DNA from: Psychrobacillus glaciei
GTDB lineage: Bacteria; Bacillota; Bacilli; Bacillales_A; Planococcaceae
NCBI RefSeq assembly: GCF_008973485.1
Contig: NZ_CP031223.1
Location: 744,001 to 808,000, forward strand
Reading direction: 5' to 3'
Length of the DNA stretch: 64,000 bases
Shown here: piece after piece, positions 1 through 8,104 of the stretch
Position numbering within the stretch: the stretch's first letter is position 1
How the letters are laid out: every line of letters starts with the position of its first letter
Position numbers and translations under genes: made by a program
Notes under the pieces: model-generated
The model's input: only the letters and a program-made list of their open reading frames with translations
Database searches by the model: none
What the model was told of the DNA's origin: nothing

Positions 1-866
1 TGGTCGTTGGTACACTCATCCTTTTAATCGCGGTTATTATCGCGGGCGGCGGCGTGCCGAATATTATGCAGGACTTACTTGCAGAAAATCCAAACCTTGT
101 GACGCCATACGGCAATGAAGGAAATTTATCTGCTGCGTATGTGTCATCCTTTTGGATACTGGTCGGAGTAGGGGTCGTTGGACTTCCACAAATGGCGGTG
201 CGTGCAATGTCGTATAAAAACACCCGCTCGATGCACCGAGCACTAGTGATCGGAACAATTGTCACTGGTTTTATTATGTTGAACATGCATTTAATTGGAG
301 TTTTCGCTCGTCCGATTTTACCTGGCATTAAAGTGGCAGATACTGTCATTCCACTTGTTGCACTCAAGGTTCTTCCAGCTTGGCTTGCGGGAATTGTGTT
401 GGCAGCTCCACTTGCGGCAATCATGTCGACAGTCGATTCATTGCTCATTTTAGTGAGTTCTTCTATTGTAAAGGATGTTTACATAAATTATTTAAATCCT
501 AATGCCAGCGAGAAAAAAGTTAAAAATCTAAGCTTTGGCATGACAACTCTTTTAGGAACGGTTGTATTTTTATTGGCATTAAATCCTCCTGACTTGCTTA
601 TTTTCTTAAATCTTTTTGCGTTCGGTGGCCTTGAAGAAGCCTTTATTTGGCCGGTTGTTTTAGGTCTATACTGGTCATATGGCAATAAATACGGAGCGAT
701 TGCATCGATGCTGACCGGAATAATTACTTATATTGCCCTTCATTTTTATAATCAAGCAAATGGTAATCTATTCGGTGTACATACGGTAGTAGTGCCAGTA
801 ATCTTATCGCTTATCGCATATGTAATATGTAGTTTAGTCATTAAAAAAACAAAATATATTTTTTAA
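1..866 (+). CDS. panF: Sodium/pantothenate symporter, C-terminal part (5' end outside window)
   Basis: This is the C-terminal part of a sodium:solute symporter (SSF family), best matching PanF, which takes up pantothenate for coenzyme A synthesis. The reading frame is open from base 3, so the start lies upstream of the window; a GTG at 54 is internal, not the start. Several hydrophobic segments are visible, and the SSF-like stretch 'AAPLAAIMSTVDSLLILVSS' follows the loop after 'GVFARPILPG'. The protein ends in a short basic tail (KKTKYIF). The next gene starts 16 bases on with its own strong ribosome site, so the two may be co-transcribed. The PanF substrate call rests on family resemblance; another SSF substrate is possible. 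Confidence 0.85.
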   Translation, partial: VVGTLILLIAVIIAGGGVPNIMQDLLAENPNLVTPYGNEGNLSAAYVSSFWILVGVGVVGLPQMAVRAMSYKNTRSMHRALVIGTIVTGFIMLNMHLIGVFARPILPGIKVADTVIPLVALKVLPAWLAGIVLAAPLAAIMSTVDSLLILVSSSIVKDVYINYLNPNASEKKVKNLSFGMTTLLGTVVFLLALNPPDLLIFLNLFAFGGLEEAFIWPVVLGLYWSYGNKYGAIASMLTGIITYIALHFYNQANGNLFGVHTVVVPVILSLIAYVICSLVIKKTKYIF

Positions 867-881
867 TAAGGAGGTCCTCAG

Positions 882-1799
882 ATGAAACAATGGAAAATTT
901 ATATAATGCTCGTCTTCGTTATGTTCGCCTGGGGAGCAAACTTACCGATACTCAAATATTTAGTAACCATCGTTCCCCCTGTCACCTTAACAGCGTTTCG
1001 AGTGCTCACTGCAGGATTGGTAGTGTTAGTTATTTTGTGGCAAATGAAACTACTCCGATTGCCAACTAAGCAGGAATGGAAATATATATTACTAGGGGCA
1101 CTGACGAATGTAGTGCTTCATCACTATTTTCTAAATATGGGACTTTCTATCACAAGCGGAACTCATGGTGGACTAATCTTAGGAACTGGGCCTATGCTAA
1201 CGGCAATTTCAGCGGCAATTATTTTGAAATATTTCCCGTCGCGTTATCAATGGCTTGGACTTGTATTAGGTCTTGCCGGAGTAAGTGTATCTATCTTAGT
1301 GGGGGGCGGCGAATCAAACGGAGCGAACATTGGAGACCTCTTCGTATTCCTAGCAATATTAGCGCAAGTGCTAAGCTATATGGTCGTAAGTAAGGCAGCT
1401 AAAACACTCGACCCAAGACTTCTAACCGCATATATGATGCTAGTCGGTGCAGTAGTTTTGATCGTCATCAGCTTCGTGCAAGAGCCAGGAGGAGTAACTG
1501 CATTTACACAGACAACCCCCTTTTTCTGGTGGTTATTCTTAGCATCCGCTGTCATTTCTACAGCTATCGGGCATCTGATATATAACTACGCTGTAGGCAA
1601 AGCAGGTCCAACAAAATCGGCTATCTTCATGAACCTAAACCCGGTATTTTCGCTCATTCTCTCCGCCATTTTTCTTGGAGAAATTCTGAACTTCCGTCAT
1701 GTCATTGGACTTATCTTCATAATAGCCGGTGTCCTACTCGGATCTGGAGCAGCTGAAGACCTATGGAAAAAATACAAACAAAAAAGGGCGACCCCCTAA
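882..1799 (+). CDS. EamA/DMT-family transporter
   Basis: A 305-residue protein with about ten transmembrane helices in two EamA repeats (roughly residues 5-140 and 150-290), the arrangement of drug/metabolite transporters. The second repeat carries the typical 'AVISTAIGHLIYNYAVGKAGPTKSAIF' region (split here: GHLIYNYAV, then GPTKSA) and the family's usual 'LNPVFSLILSAIFLGE' stretch. It is a membrane permease, probably an exporter of a small metabolite; the substrate cannot be told from sequence. AAGGAGG stands just before the ATG at 882. The stop codon lies inside the loop of the downstream terminator. Placement after panF hints at a shared transcript but no functional link is evident. Confidence 0.85.
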   Translation: MKQWKIYIMLVFVMFAWGANLPILKYLVTIVPPVTLTAFRVLTAGLVVLVILWQMKLLRLPTKQEWKYILLGALTNVVLHHYFLNMGLSITSGTHGGLILGTGPMLTAISAAIILKYFPSRYQWLGLVLGLAGVSVSILVGGGESNGANIGDLFVFLAILAQVLSYMVVSKAAKTLDPRLLTAYMMLVGAVVLIVISFVQEPGGVTAFTQTTPFFWWLFLASAVISTAIGHLIYNYAVGKAGPTKSAIFMNLNPVFSLILSAIFLGEILNFRHVIGLIFIIAGVLLGSGAAEDLWKKYKQKRATP

Positions 1800-1814
1800 A
1801 GGTCGCTCTTTTTT
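1786..1814 (+). terminator. Rho-independent terminator after the EamA transporter
   Basis: An 8-bp stem (GGGCGACC / GGTCGCTC, one G-U pair) with a 7-base loop is followed by six T. The stem starts inside the last codons of the transporter gene. Confidence 0.85.
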
Positions 1815-1928
1815 CAAATAAAAATAAAGCTTAACCCAAGTAAAATGTTAAATAAACCTAAAAATTAACCAGTAAATTGACTGAACGGGACAAACTAAAA
1901 CGCAATAAAAACTTTATTAAAAATATTC

Positions 1929-1965
1929 ACCCCCGACCCCCATAAACCAGACCCATCAAAACGAA
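1929..1965 (+). promoter_or_regulatory. Possible SigI-type promoter
   Basis: Two ACCCCC boxes (1929-1934 and 1936-1941) are followed by CGAA at 1962-1965, with an A-rich tract just upstream. Published SigI promoters have a C-rich -35 box of the ACCCCC type, a CGAA-like -10 box and an upstream A-tract. The spacer here is 20 bases from the second box, which may be long, so this is a candidate only. It precedes the secreted protein at 2017, and sigI lies 0.9 kb downstream. Confidence 0.4.
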
Positions 1966-2016
1966 TAATATAGTGTTCAGGAAAAAGAAGGACAAAATCT
2001 AATTCGAGGTGATTTA

Positions 2017-2808
2017 ATGAAATGGAAAAAAACGGGAGCAGCATTGCTTGTGACTACTTTAACGGTAACAAGTGCGGGGTATGCATTCGCAAACAATCAG
2101 TTATTTGATACGGTGGATTTGAGCAAATTAAATCAACAACCGGCAAAAACTACTGTAGTTAGCACAGTTTCAGAGAAGCCAGTTACTCCTTCAACAACTA
2201 ATGTAGTGAAGACGACCAATCAAACAAACAATCTACAAGAAAATGGGCTGCCTGTAATTCCAGCGGATTACCCATACGACAATCTAAAGGGCTTGTACAA
2301 AGCATACGAAAATGCACAAAACCCTAAAGCAAAAGAAGAGATCAAGCAAAAAATCCAATATTTAATTGCTAAATATGAGGCATCGAAAAAGTATAATAAT
2401 AATGACTTAACAGAAGTGGTTACTGGACTTCCAGAAATTCCAGCGGACTACCCATACGACAATTTAAAAGGCTTATACAAAGCTTATGAGAATGCACAAA
2501 ACCCTAAAGCGAAAGAAAATATAAAGCTAAAGATTGAATATTTAATTGCTAAATATGAAACGGTGAAAAAATACCAAAGTGATGATGTCAAAGAACATTC
2601 GAAAGACCAGGAAAAGTTAAAAAAAGAAATGCTTAAGGAACAGGAAGAAGTAAAAAAAGAAGCACTTAAAGAAAAAAAAGAAAAAGAGAAAGAATTACGA
2701 AAAGCACAACAAGAACTACATAAGAAATTGAAAGAAAAAGAAAAGGAATTACGCAAAGAAGAAAAAAATAAGTACAAAAACAAACAAGAAGATAATGACG
2801 AAGATTAA
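2017..2808 (+). CDS. Secreted protein with duplicated domain and K/E-rich tail
   Basis: A 263-residue exported protein I cannot assign to a named family. Residues 1-26 form a signal peptide (basic MKWKK, hydrophobic core, AFA/N). Two copies of a roughly 50-residue unit follow (about 77-126 and 137-186), each beginning GLP-x-IPADYPYDNLKGLYKA and ending LIAKYE; they are about 85% identical. The rest, from about 190, is a lysine/glutamate-rich, probably helical or disordered tail. The tail closely resembles in composition the extracellular tail of RsgI encoded 0.9 kb downstream, which together with the SigI-like promoter suggests a SigI-controlled envelope protein. The start is fixed by GAGGTGA six bases before ATG. 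Confidence 0.7.
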   Translation: MKWKKTGAALLVTTLTVTSAGYAFANNQLFDTVDLSKLNQQPAKTTVVSTVSEKPVTPSTTNVVKTTNQTNNLQENGLPVIPADYPYDNLKGLYKAYENAQNPKAKEEIKQKIQYLIAKYEASKKYNNNDLTEVVTGLPEIPADYPYDNLKGLYKAYENAQNPKAKENIKLKIEYLIAKYETVKKYQSDDVKEHSKDQEKLKKEMLKEQEEVKKEALKEKKEKEKELRKAQQELHKKLKEKEKELRKEEKNKYKNKQEDNDED

Positions 2809-2896
2809 TCATGTTTCAATATAACCTCTTTTCATTCTCCAATCAGCCAGGTACAATTATAGGCTAAAGGAAAAAAATGAGAACGGGAGGATATGT

Positions 2897-3670
2897 ATGC
2901 TTTTGTCCATTATTCAAGGAATTCTCAAAACAAAACAAACTTCAAAACAAACTTCAAAACAAAAACAAATAACGACAGAACTTGCTCAAAAGGCAAAAGC
3001 TGGTAATCAGGAGGTTTTAAATGACCTCCTTTTTTCCTATACCCCATTTATGAAAAAAACTGCTTCCTTTGTTTGTAAGCGACCCATTGATGAACAGGAT
3101 GAGGAGTTTAGTGTGGCCATGAATGGATTTCACGAAGCTATAATGAGTTTTAATCCCGAAGAAAATGCCAGCTTGCAAACCTATGCCCATCTAATAATAA
3201 AGAGGCGCATCATTGACTATATTCGAAAAGAATCCGCAAGAAATGAGAAAATTTCATACATACATACGTCGAGAGAAGATGCTTCAACTGAACATCAACT
3301 TTTAGACGAGAAAGCAATTCATACTTATTCCATAGAACAACAGTCAATAGCTAGAAAAGAGGAGTTAATCCACTACACCCAATTGCTGGGCAAATTTGGA
3401 TTATCTTTTGAAGAGTTAACACAAGTAGCACCGAAACATGCGGATGCAAGAAGAACGGCATTTCAAACTGCGCAAATCATTGCAGAAACAGAAGAATTCT
3501 ATGACTTTTTAATTAGACACAAACGTTTACCACTAAAAGATATCGAAGCAATAGTCGAAGTATCTCGCAAAACACTTGAACGGCAAAGAAAATATTTAAT
3601 TGCAGTTGTTTTATTATTAAAAAGTGATTTCGTTTATATAAAAGAATATGTCAAAGGAGAAATCGTATGA
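2897..3670 (+). CDS. sigI: RNA polymerase sigma factor SigI
   Basis: A 257-residue sigma factor of the SigI family, which in Bacillus and Clostridium responds to heat and cell-wall stress. The sigma region 2 core is visible at about residues 30-120 (NDLLFSYTPF, FHEAIMSFNP, LQTYAHLIIKRRIIDYIRKE), and a SigI-specific C-terminal domain with a helix-turn-helix-like 'LPLKDIEAIVEVSRKTLERQRKYL' region (about 215-240) replaces a normal region 4. GGGAGG lies six bases before the ATG. The N-terminus contains a short KQTSKQ direct repeat, coded by a repeated stretch of DNA near 2935-2965. The gene overlaps rsgI by four bases (ATGA), the usual layout for a sigma factor and its membrane anti-sigma factor. 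Confidence 0.92.
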   Translation: MLLSIIQGILKTKQTSKQTSKQKQITTELAQKAKAGNQEVLNDLLFSYTPFMKKTASFVCKRPIDEQDEEFSVAMNGFHEAIMSFNPEENASLQTYAHLIIKRRIIDYIRKESARNEKISYIHTSREDASTEHQLLDEKAIHTYSIEQQSIARKEELIHYTQLLGKFGLSFEELTQVAPKHADARRTAFQTAQIIAETEEFYDFLIRHKRLPLKDIEAIVEVSRKTLERQRKYLIAVVLLLKSDFVYIKEYVKGEIV

Positions 3671-4758
3671 TGCGCGTATATAAAGGCATTGTTTGCGAAA
3701 AGAAAAATAAATATAGCGTTTTCATTACGAAAGAGGGCGAATTTCTCCGAGGAATTCCTTTAGAAGCGAATCCTGAAATAGGAGAAGAAGCGCACTTTCA
3801 CTTATTTGAGGCGACCACTCAAGGTAGAAAGTGGTTGAAGCCGTCCATATTAGGACCAGTTTTTGTAGCAGCAATGCTTTTCATATTTATCATCGTTTCA
3901 TTCATTCCAAATCCAGATATAGCATTAGCCTATGTTCAAGTGGATGGAAAAAACGCGATAGAATTAGGTGTAAATAAAAACGGCCAAGTAGTAACCCTGC
4001 GATCATTAACTGAAACTCCAATTGAGTTAGATGATTGGGAAGGACATCCATTTGACCTCGTGCTAGAAAAAGCGATAGCGACAGCGCAAATGAGCCCTAT
4101 TACCAAACAACTAGCGATAACAACCATTTATGAAAATGAAAAAAAACCTGGTAACATGAGAAAAATGATTGAAAATGCTGTAGAAGAAGTTCAAAACGAC
4201 CATAAAGATAAACTTTTCCTAATGAAGGAAAGTACAATAGAAGAAAGGAACAAAGCCAACAAACGAAACACATCCATTCAAAAGCTCAAACAAAAAGAGC
4301 GACAAATAAATAATGGAAGAAAAAAACTAGACAACTATATAAAGGACGTTAATAAAGAAAATCACCAAAACAAAAAGGACGACTTCAAGGATAAATACAT
4401 GCCATCCAACCAAAAGAACGAAAATAATAAAGAATCTATGGAAAAAAATAAAGAAAAACGGATAAAAGAACAAGTAAAATTGAAAGAAGAACAAGAAAAA
4501 CAAAAAGCGAAACAAGCAAAAGAATTAGAAAAACAACAAGAAAATCTAAACAAATCAAATGAACAAGCAACAAAAGAAAGGGAAAAGGTAGAGAAAGAGA
4601 AGGAGAAAGAAAGGGAAAAGGCAGAGAAAGAGAAGGAGAAAGAAAAGGAAAAGGCAGAGAAAGAGAAGGAAAAAGAAAGGGAACAAGCAGAGAAAGAGAA
4701 AGAAAAAGAAAGCAAGGATAAACAACATAAAAATGACGACGAAGATCGTGATGAGTAA
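3667..4758 (+). CDS. rsgI: Membrane anti-sigma-I factor RsgI with long K/E-rich tail
   Basis: A 363-residue membrane protein that should hold SigI inactive. Residues 1-56 match the cytoplasmic RsgI N-terminal domain (MMRVYKGIVCEKKNKYSVF), 61-80 form one transmembrane helix, and about 85-165 form the juxtamembrane extracellular domain. The remainder is almost purely K/E/Q, ending in tandem EKEKEREKAEKE-type units. In B. subtilis RsgI a disordered extracellular tail is reported to be needed for sensing wall defects, so the tail fits the role. Oddity: the family motif VD-x-NP-S-IEL, where RsgI proteins self-cleave between Asn and Pro, reads VDGKNAIEL here, so the Asn-Pro bond is missing. AAAGGAG stands 7 bases before the ATG. 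Confidence 0.9.
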   Translation: MMRVYKGIVCEKKNKYSVFITKEGEFLRGIPLEANPEIGEEAHFHLFEATTQGRKWLKPSILGPVFVAAMLFIFIIVSFIPNPDIALAYVQVDGKNAIELGVNKNGQVVTLRSLTETPIELDDWEGHPFDLVLEKAIATAQMSPITKQLAITTIYENEKKPGNMRKMIENAVEEVQNDHKDKLFLMKESTIEERNKANKRNTSIQKLKQKERQINNGRKKLDNYIKDVNKENHQNKKDDFKDKYMPSNQKNENNKESMEKNKEKRIKEQVKLKEEQEKQKAKQAKELEKQQENLNKSNEQATKEREKVEKEKEKEREKAEKEKEKEKEKAEKEKEKEREQAEKEKEKESKDKQHKNDDEDRDE

Positions 4759-4775
4759 AAAATACAGCACTACCA

Positions 4776-4807
4776 AAAGAGCAAACTCCAAGTTCGCTCT
4801 TTTTTTA
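4776..4807 (+). terminator. Terminator after rsgI
   Basis: Stem AAAGAGCAAAC / GTTCGCTCTTT with one A-C mismatch and a 5-base loop, running into a T tract. Confidence 0.8.
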
Positions 4808-4837
4808 TGGGAATAATTGGTTGAATGCGAAAAACCG

Positions 4838-4906
4838 CTACACGAACGCGACCTTTTCCCCCCCCTGAACGCAACAAACTCACTCCCGAATGTGACAAAC
4901 CCACCA
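4838..4906. repeat. Degenerate ~21-bp units containing CGACAAAC
   Basis: Three imperfect units (ACGAACGCGACC, TGAACGCAACAAAC, CGAATGTGACAAAC) stand about 21-29 bases apart. Related single units occur at 1884, 54206-54232 and 61965-61996. A short ORF can be read through it but has no ribosome site or protein-like composition. The rest of the rsgI-argC gap holds a terminator, a palindrome and the argC promoter. Confidence 0.55.
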
Positions 4907-4912
4907 AAACCT

Positions 4913-4963
4913 ATGTTACAGAATTATTACTGGTGCCAGGCACCAGTAATAATTCTGTAACAT
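4913..4963. repeat. Perfect 51-bp palindrome with GGTGCC-A-GGCACC core
   Basis: Two perfectly complementary 25-base arms flank a single central A at 4938. The core GGTGCCAGGCACC recurs at 9231, 9348 and (with T in the centre) 47913, while the outer arm sequence differs between copies. It resembles REP/RAYT-type palindromic elements in form. Confidence 0.85.
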
Positions 4964-5023
4964 TACCACCTAATGTATTTTTTCATATCATTTCTTGCTC
5001 AAAATAAAACTATAAAAATACAG

Positions 5024-5052
5024 TTGACTTTATAAATATACAATTATATAAT
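5024..5052 (+). promoter_or_regulatory. Sigma-A promoter of the arg operon
   Basis: TTGACT (5024-5029), a 17-base spacer and TATAAT (5047-5052). The AT-rich palindrome-like sequence through and upstream of it (CTATAAAAATACAGT and TTTATAAATATA) is a plausible but unproven arginine-repressor (AhrC/ArgR) site. Confidence 0.75.
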
Positions 5053-5082
5053 AATTTTTAACTTAGCAACGAGGTGAAGGAT

Positions 5083-6117
5083 ATGAAAGTTGGTATTATT
5101 GGTGCGACAGGATATGGCGGTCTTGAACTAATAAGATTACTACATAATCATCCGGAGATCGAAAACATTGACCTATTCACCTCTTCGGATGAAGGAAACA
5201 ACTTTTCAAATAAATATACACATTTACTGAATATCCATGACGAACCGCTTCTTAAAATAGAGCATGCCAAACTCGCGCACTACGATGTAATTTTCACAAG
5301 CACACCATCGGGGATTTCGAGAGAGTTGCTCCCATCTTTAATAGGGAAAGGTCCGAAACTCATCGATTTGTCAGGCGACTTCCGTCTAAAAGACCCAGCT
5401 CAATACGAACATTGGTACAAAAAAACTCCTGCACCAACTCAAGCACTAGAAAAAAGTGTATACGGTTTAACCGAATGGAACAGGAAGGCGATAGAACACG
5501 CAACCATAATCGCAAACCCTGGTTGCTATCCGACCGCTGTTTTGCTCTCGCTACTCCCGCTTATCAAAGAAAACTTAATTGATGCAACACAACTCATCAT
5601 CGACGCCAAAAGTGGCATCTCAGGAGCAGGAAATAAACCAACACAAATGACCCATTTCAGTGAAACGAATGAAAACACCGCCATCTACAAATTACATCAA
5701 CACCAACATATACCAGAAATTGAGCAAGCAATCGAAACCTTTACAAACCAATCAACGCTTATCACATTCACGACTCATCTCGTGCCGATGACAAGAGGGA
5801 TTCTCACGACGAGCTATGCTCACGTAAACGAAGGAATAACCGAAAAACATCTCACAAACGCATTACAAGACACATACGCTAATCAACCATTCGTCCGGAT
5901 CATCGAACAAACCGACAAATTCGGAACAAACCAAGTATACGGCTCCAACTTCTGCGACATTCACGTTAAGGTAGACCCGCGTACAAACCGAGCAACAATA
6001 GTCTCTGTCATTGACAATTTAGTCAAAGGAGCAGCTGGCCAGGCAATTCAAAATATGAACGTTCAATGCAATCTAGATCAAACAACCGGTCTCTCGCTCG
6101 TCCCTTTATTCATTTAA
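5083..6117 (+). CDS. argC: N-acetyl-gamma-glutamyl-phosphate reductase
   Basis: The third step of arginine synthesis: NADPH-dependent reduction of N-acetylglutamyl-phosphate to the semialdehyde, in the cytoplasm. The 344-residue protein starts with the nucleotide-binding motif GATGYGGLE and carries the catalytic-cysteine motif NPGCYPTA near residue 146, then the SGISGAG loop. I chose ATG 5083, preceded by AGGTGA at 5-base spacing; the GTG at 5074 lies within that ribosome site. It is the first gene of argCJBD and has its own promoter. The gene is followed 18 bases later by argJ. Confidence 0.95.
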   Translation: MKVGIIGATGYGGLELIRLLHNHPEIENIDLFTSSDEGNNFSNKYTHLLNIHDEPLLKIEHAKLAHYDVIFTSTPSGISRELLPSLIGKGPKLIDLSGDFRLKDPAQYEHWYKKTPAPTQALEKSVYGLTEWNRKAIEHATIIANPGCYPTAVLLSLLPLIKENLIDATQLIIDAKSGISGAGNKPTQMTHFSETNENTAIYKLHQHQHIPEIEQAIETFTNQSTLITFTTHLVPMTRGILTTSYAHVNEGITEKHLTNALQDTYANQPFVRIIEQTDKFGTNQVYGSNFCDIHVKVDPRTNRATIVSVIDNLVKGAAGQAIQNMNVQCNLDQTTGLSLVPLFI

Positions 6118-6135
6118 CTTAGGAGGAATGAACTC

Positions 6136-7362
6136 TTGTCCACAACCACCATGCCCATGAAACGAATTTCATATAAAAACATTGCTTCACCAAAAGGCTT
6201 CCAAGCAACTGGCATTCATTGCGGCCTAAAGCACAAGAAAAAGGACCTCGCCCTTCTTATCAGTGAAGTACCAGCTAGCGTTGCAGGTGTTTTCACAACA
6301 AACGCCATCAAAGCCGCGCCACTTCTAGTCACAAAAGACGTCGTATACCAAACCGGCAAAATGCAAGCAATCATCATCAATGCTGGAAACGCCAATGCAT
6401 GCACTGGAAAACAAGGGATGACTGACGCATACGCGATGCAAAAGTTAACAGCAGAAAAATTTGGAATCGCCAACAATTTAGTGGGTGTCGCTTCCACAGG
6501 CGTCATCGGCGAAATCATGAAAATGGAACCTGTAACAAATGGTATCCAACAATTAGAACCTATCGACGAGTTAGAAGGGGCTATTTCTTTCTCTCAAGCA
6601 ATCATGACAACGGACACTGTAACGAAAAACACGTCTTATCAAACGATAATCGATGGAAAAGAGGTAATCATCGCAGGAACTGCAAAAGGCTCTGGAATGA
6701 TTGAACCGAACATGGCGACGATGCTTGGATTTATTACAACAGACGCAAACATTGAGTCCAGCCATCTTCAAACGGCCCTAACATCCATCACTGACATAAC
6801 ATTCAACGCAATTACGGTTGACGGTGACACATCCACTAACGATATGGTGATCGTTATGGCAAACGGTTTGGCAGAAAATAAAACACTGACACCTGACCAC
6901 CCAGATTGGGAAGATTTCATCCAAACACTCCACGCCGTAGCTCAAGATCTTGCTAAAATGATTGCAAAAGATGGAGAAGGCGCAACGAAATTAATTGAAG
7001 TGGAAGTAAAGGGAGCTATTTCCAATGCAGAAGCCCGCAAAATCGCGAAAACAGTCGTAGGCTCACCACTTGTGAAAACAGCCGTTTTTGGCAATGACGC
7101 GAATTGGGGCAGAATTATTGCAGCGGTCGGCTATAGCGGCGCAACCCTTGATCCATACGCAATCACAATTCATATTGGTGTAACAAAGGTTGTGGAAAAT
7201 GGGGAACCAGTACCTTTCTCAGAAAAAGATTTAATCGTCTACTTAAAACAGCCAGAAGTTAAAATTTTTGTAGATATTCATCAAGGTAACGGCCAAGGAA
7301 CTGCATGGGGGTGCGATTTGACATATGACTACGTTCAAATCAATGCAACATACCGCTCCTAA
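6136..7362 (+). CDS. argJ: Bifunctional ornithine acetyltransferase / N-acetylglutamate synthase
   Basis: ArgJ moves the acetyl group from N-acetylornithine to glutamate, recycling it in the arginine pathway, and in some species also makes N-acetylglutamate from acetyl-CoA. The 408-residue precursor has the self-cleavage motif GMIEPNMATML (cleavage before the Thr in ATML, near residue 197) that yields alpha and beta chains, and the GDGEGATK and NDANWGRI motifs of the family. The TTG start at 6136 is nine bases after AGGAGG; the next ATG (6151) is too far from it. argB starts inside its last 38 bases, so translation is coupled. Confidence 0.95.
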   Translation: MSTTTMPMKRISYKNIASPKGFQATGIHCGLKHKKKDLALLISEVPASVAGVFTTNAIKAAPLLVTKDVVYQTGKMQAIIINAGNANACTGKQGMTDAYAMQKLTAEKFGIANNLVGVASTGVIGEIMKMEPVTNGIQQLEPIDELEGAISFSQAIMTTDTVTKNTSYQTIIDGKEVIIAGTAKGSGMIEPNMATMLGFITTDANIESSHLQTALTSITDITFNAITVDGDTSTNDMVIVMANGLAENKTLTPDHPDWEDFIQTLHAVAQDLAKMIAKDGEGATKLIEVEVKGAISNAEARKIAKTVVGSPLVKTAVFGNDANWGRIIAAVGYSGATLDPYAITIHIGVTKVVENGEPVPFSEKDLIVYLKQPEVKIFVDIHQGNGQGTAWGCDLTYDYVQINATYRS

Positions 7363-8104
7363 ACGCATCGTCATCAAGCTAGGGGGAAGTATGCTCGAAC
7401 GTCTGAATGAAAACTTTTTCACCAATTTCAAGAAACTTCAAGCTGCTGGCAATGAACTCATCATCGTCCACGGTGGAGGCCCTGCAATCAATGAAGCGCT
7501 AGCCAAAAATAACATCACTTCGACCACTGTAAACGGCATCCGCGTAACATCTGCAGAAGCAGTCGGTATCGTCCAGTCGACACTCATCGGCAAAGTTAAT
7601 CCCGCTCTCGTTTATGAGCTGAATAAAAGTGGCATTGCTGCAATCGGCTTAAACGGCTACGACAGCAAGTTATTACAATGCACTATATTGCATAAAGAAA
7701 CATACGGCTTCGTCGGGGAAATAAAAAAAGTGAATAGCTCACTACTAAAAACACTACTCGCGAATGGCATCACGCCAGTCATCTCTAGTATTAGCTGCAC
7801 CGAAGAAGGTACGCCACTAAACATCAACGCCGACACCGTAGCGAGCGAAATTGCTCTAGCGATAAAAGCAGAAAGTCTGCAATTTGTAACAGACATCCCA
7901 GGCATCCAAATCAAAGGGGAAGTACAACAAATTGCCACCCCTTCTGCAATCTCAGATTGGATGGTATCAGGTGACGTCTACGGAGGTATGATACCAAAAG
8001 TAACTGCTGCACTAGATTGCTTAGAAGCCGGAATTCCATCTGTCCAAATAGTTGGAGATCAACTAGAAGGAACAACCATTATTCAGCAGGAGGTAATCGT
8101 ATGA
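7325..8104 (+). CDS. argB: Acetylglutamate kinase
   Basis: The second arginine-pathway step: ATP-dependent phosphorylation of N-acetylglutamate. The protein is 259 residues, an amino-acid-kinase fold with the phosphate-binding KLGGSML near residue 18, the substrate loop VHGGGPAIN and NADTVASEIA near the middle, and a C-terminal GGMIPKV loop. The ATG at 7325 lies within argJ, with GGGGGTG upstream; a second in-frame ATG at 7343 is an alternative. It has no N-terminal arginine-binding helix, so it looks like the non-feedback-inhibited short form (inference). Its stop overlaps the argD start (ATGA). Confidence 0.94.
   Translation: MTTFKSMQHTAPKRIVIKLGGSMLERLNENFFTNFKKLQAAGNELIIVHGGGPAINEALAKNNITSTTVNGIRVTSAEAVGIVQSTLIGKVNPALVYELNKSGIAAIGLNGYDSKLLQCTILHKETYGFVGEIKKVNSSLLKTLLANGITPVISSISCTEEGTPLNINADTVASEIALAIKAESLQFVTDIPGIQIKGEVQQIATPSAISDWMVSGDVYGGMIPKVTAALDCLEAGIPSVQIVGDQLEGTTIIQQEVIV

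Noticed and set aside
4327-4791. Phe/Ser-rich reverse frames opposite rsgI
   Set aside because: They are created by the purine-only K/E codons of the RsgI tail on the other strand.
4825-5007. 60-codon forward frame after rsgI
   Set aside because: It runs through the CGACAAAC units and the 51-bp palindrome, has no ribosome site, and its composition is not protein-like.
5011-5052. Definite ArgR/AhrC operator at the arg promoter
   Set aside because: The AT-rich sequence only loosely fits the arginine-box consensus; kept as a possibility in the promoter entry.
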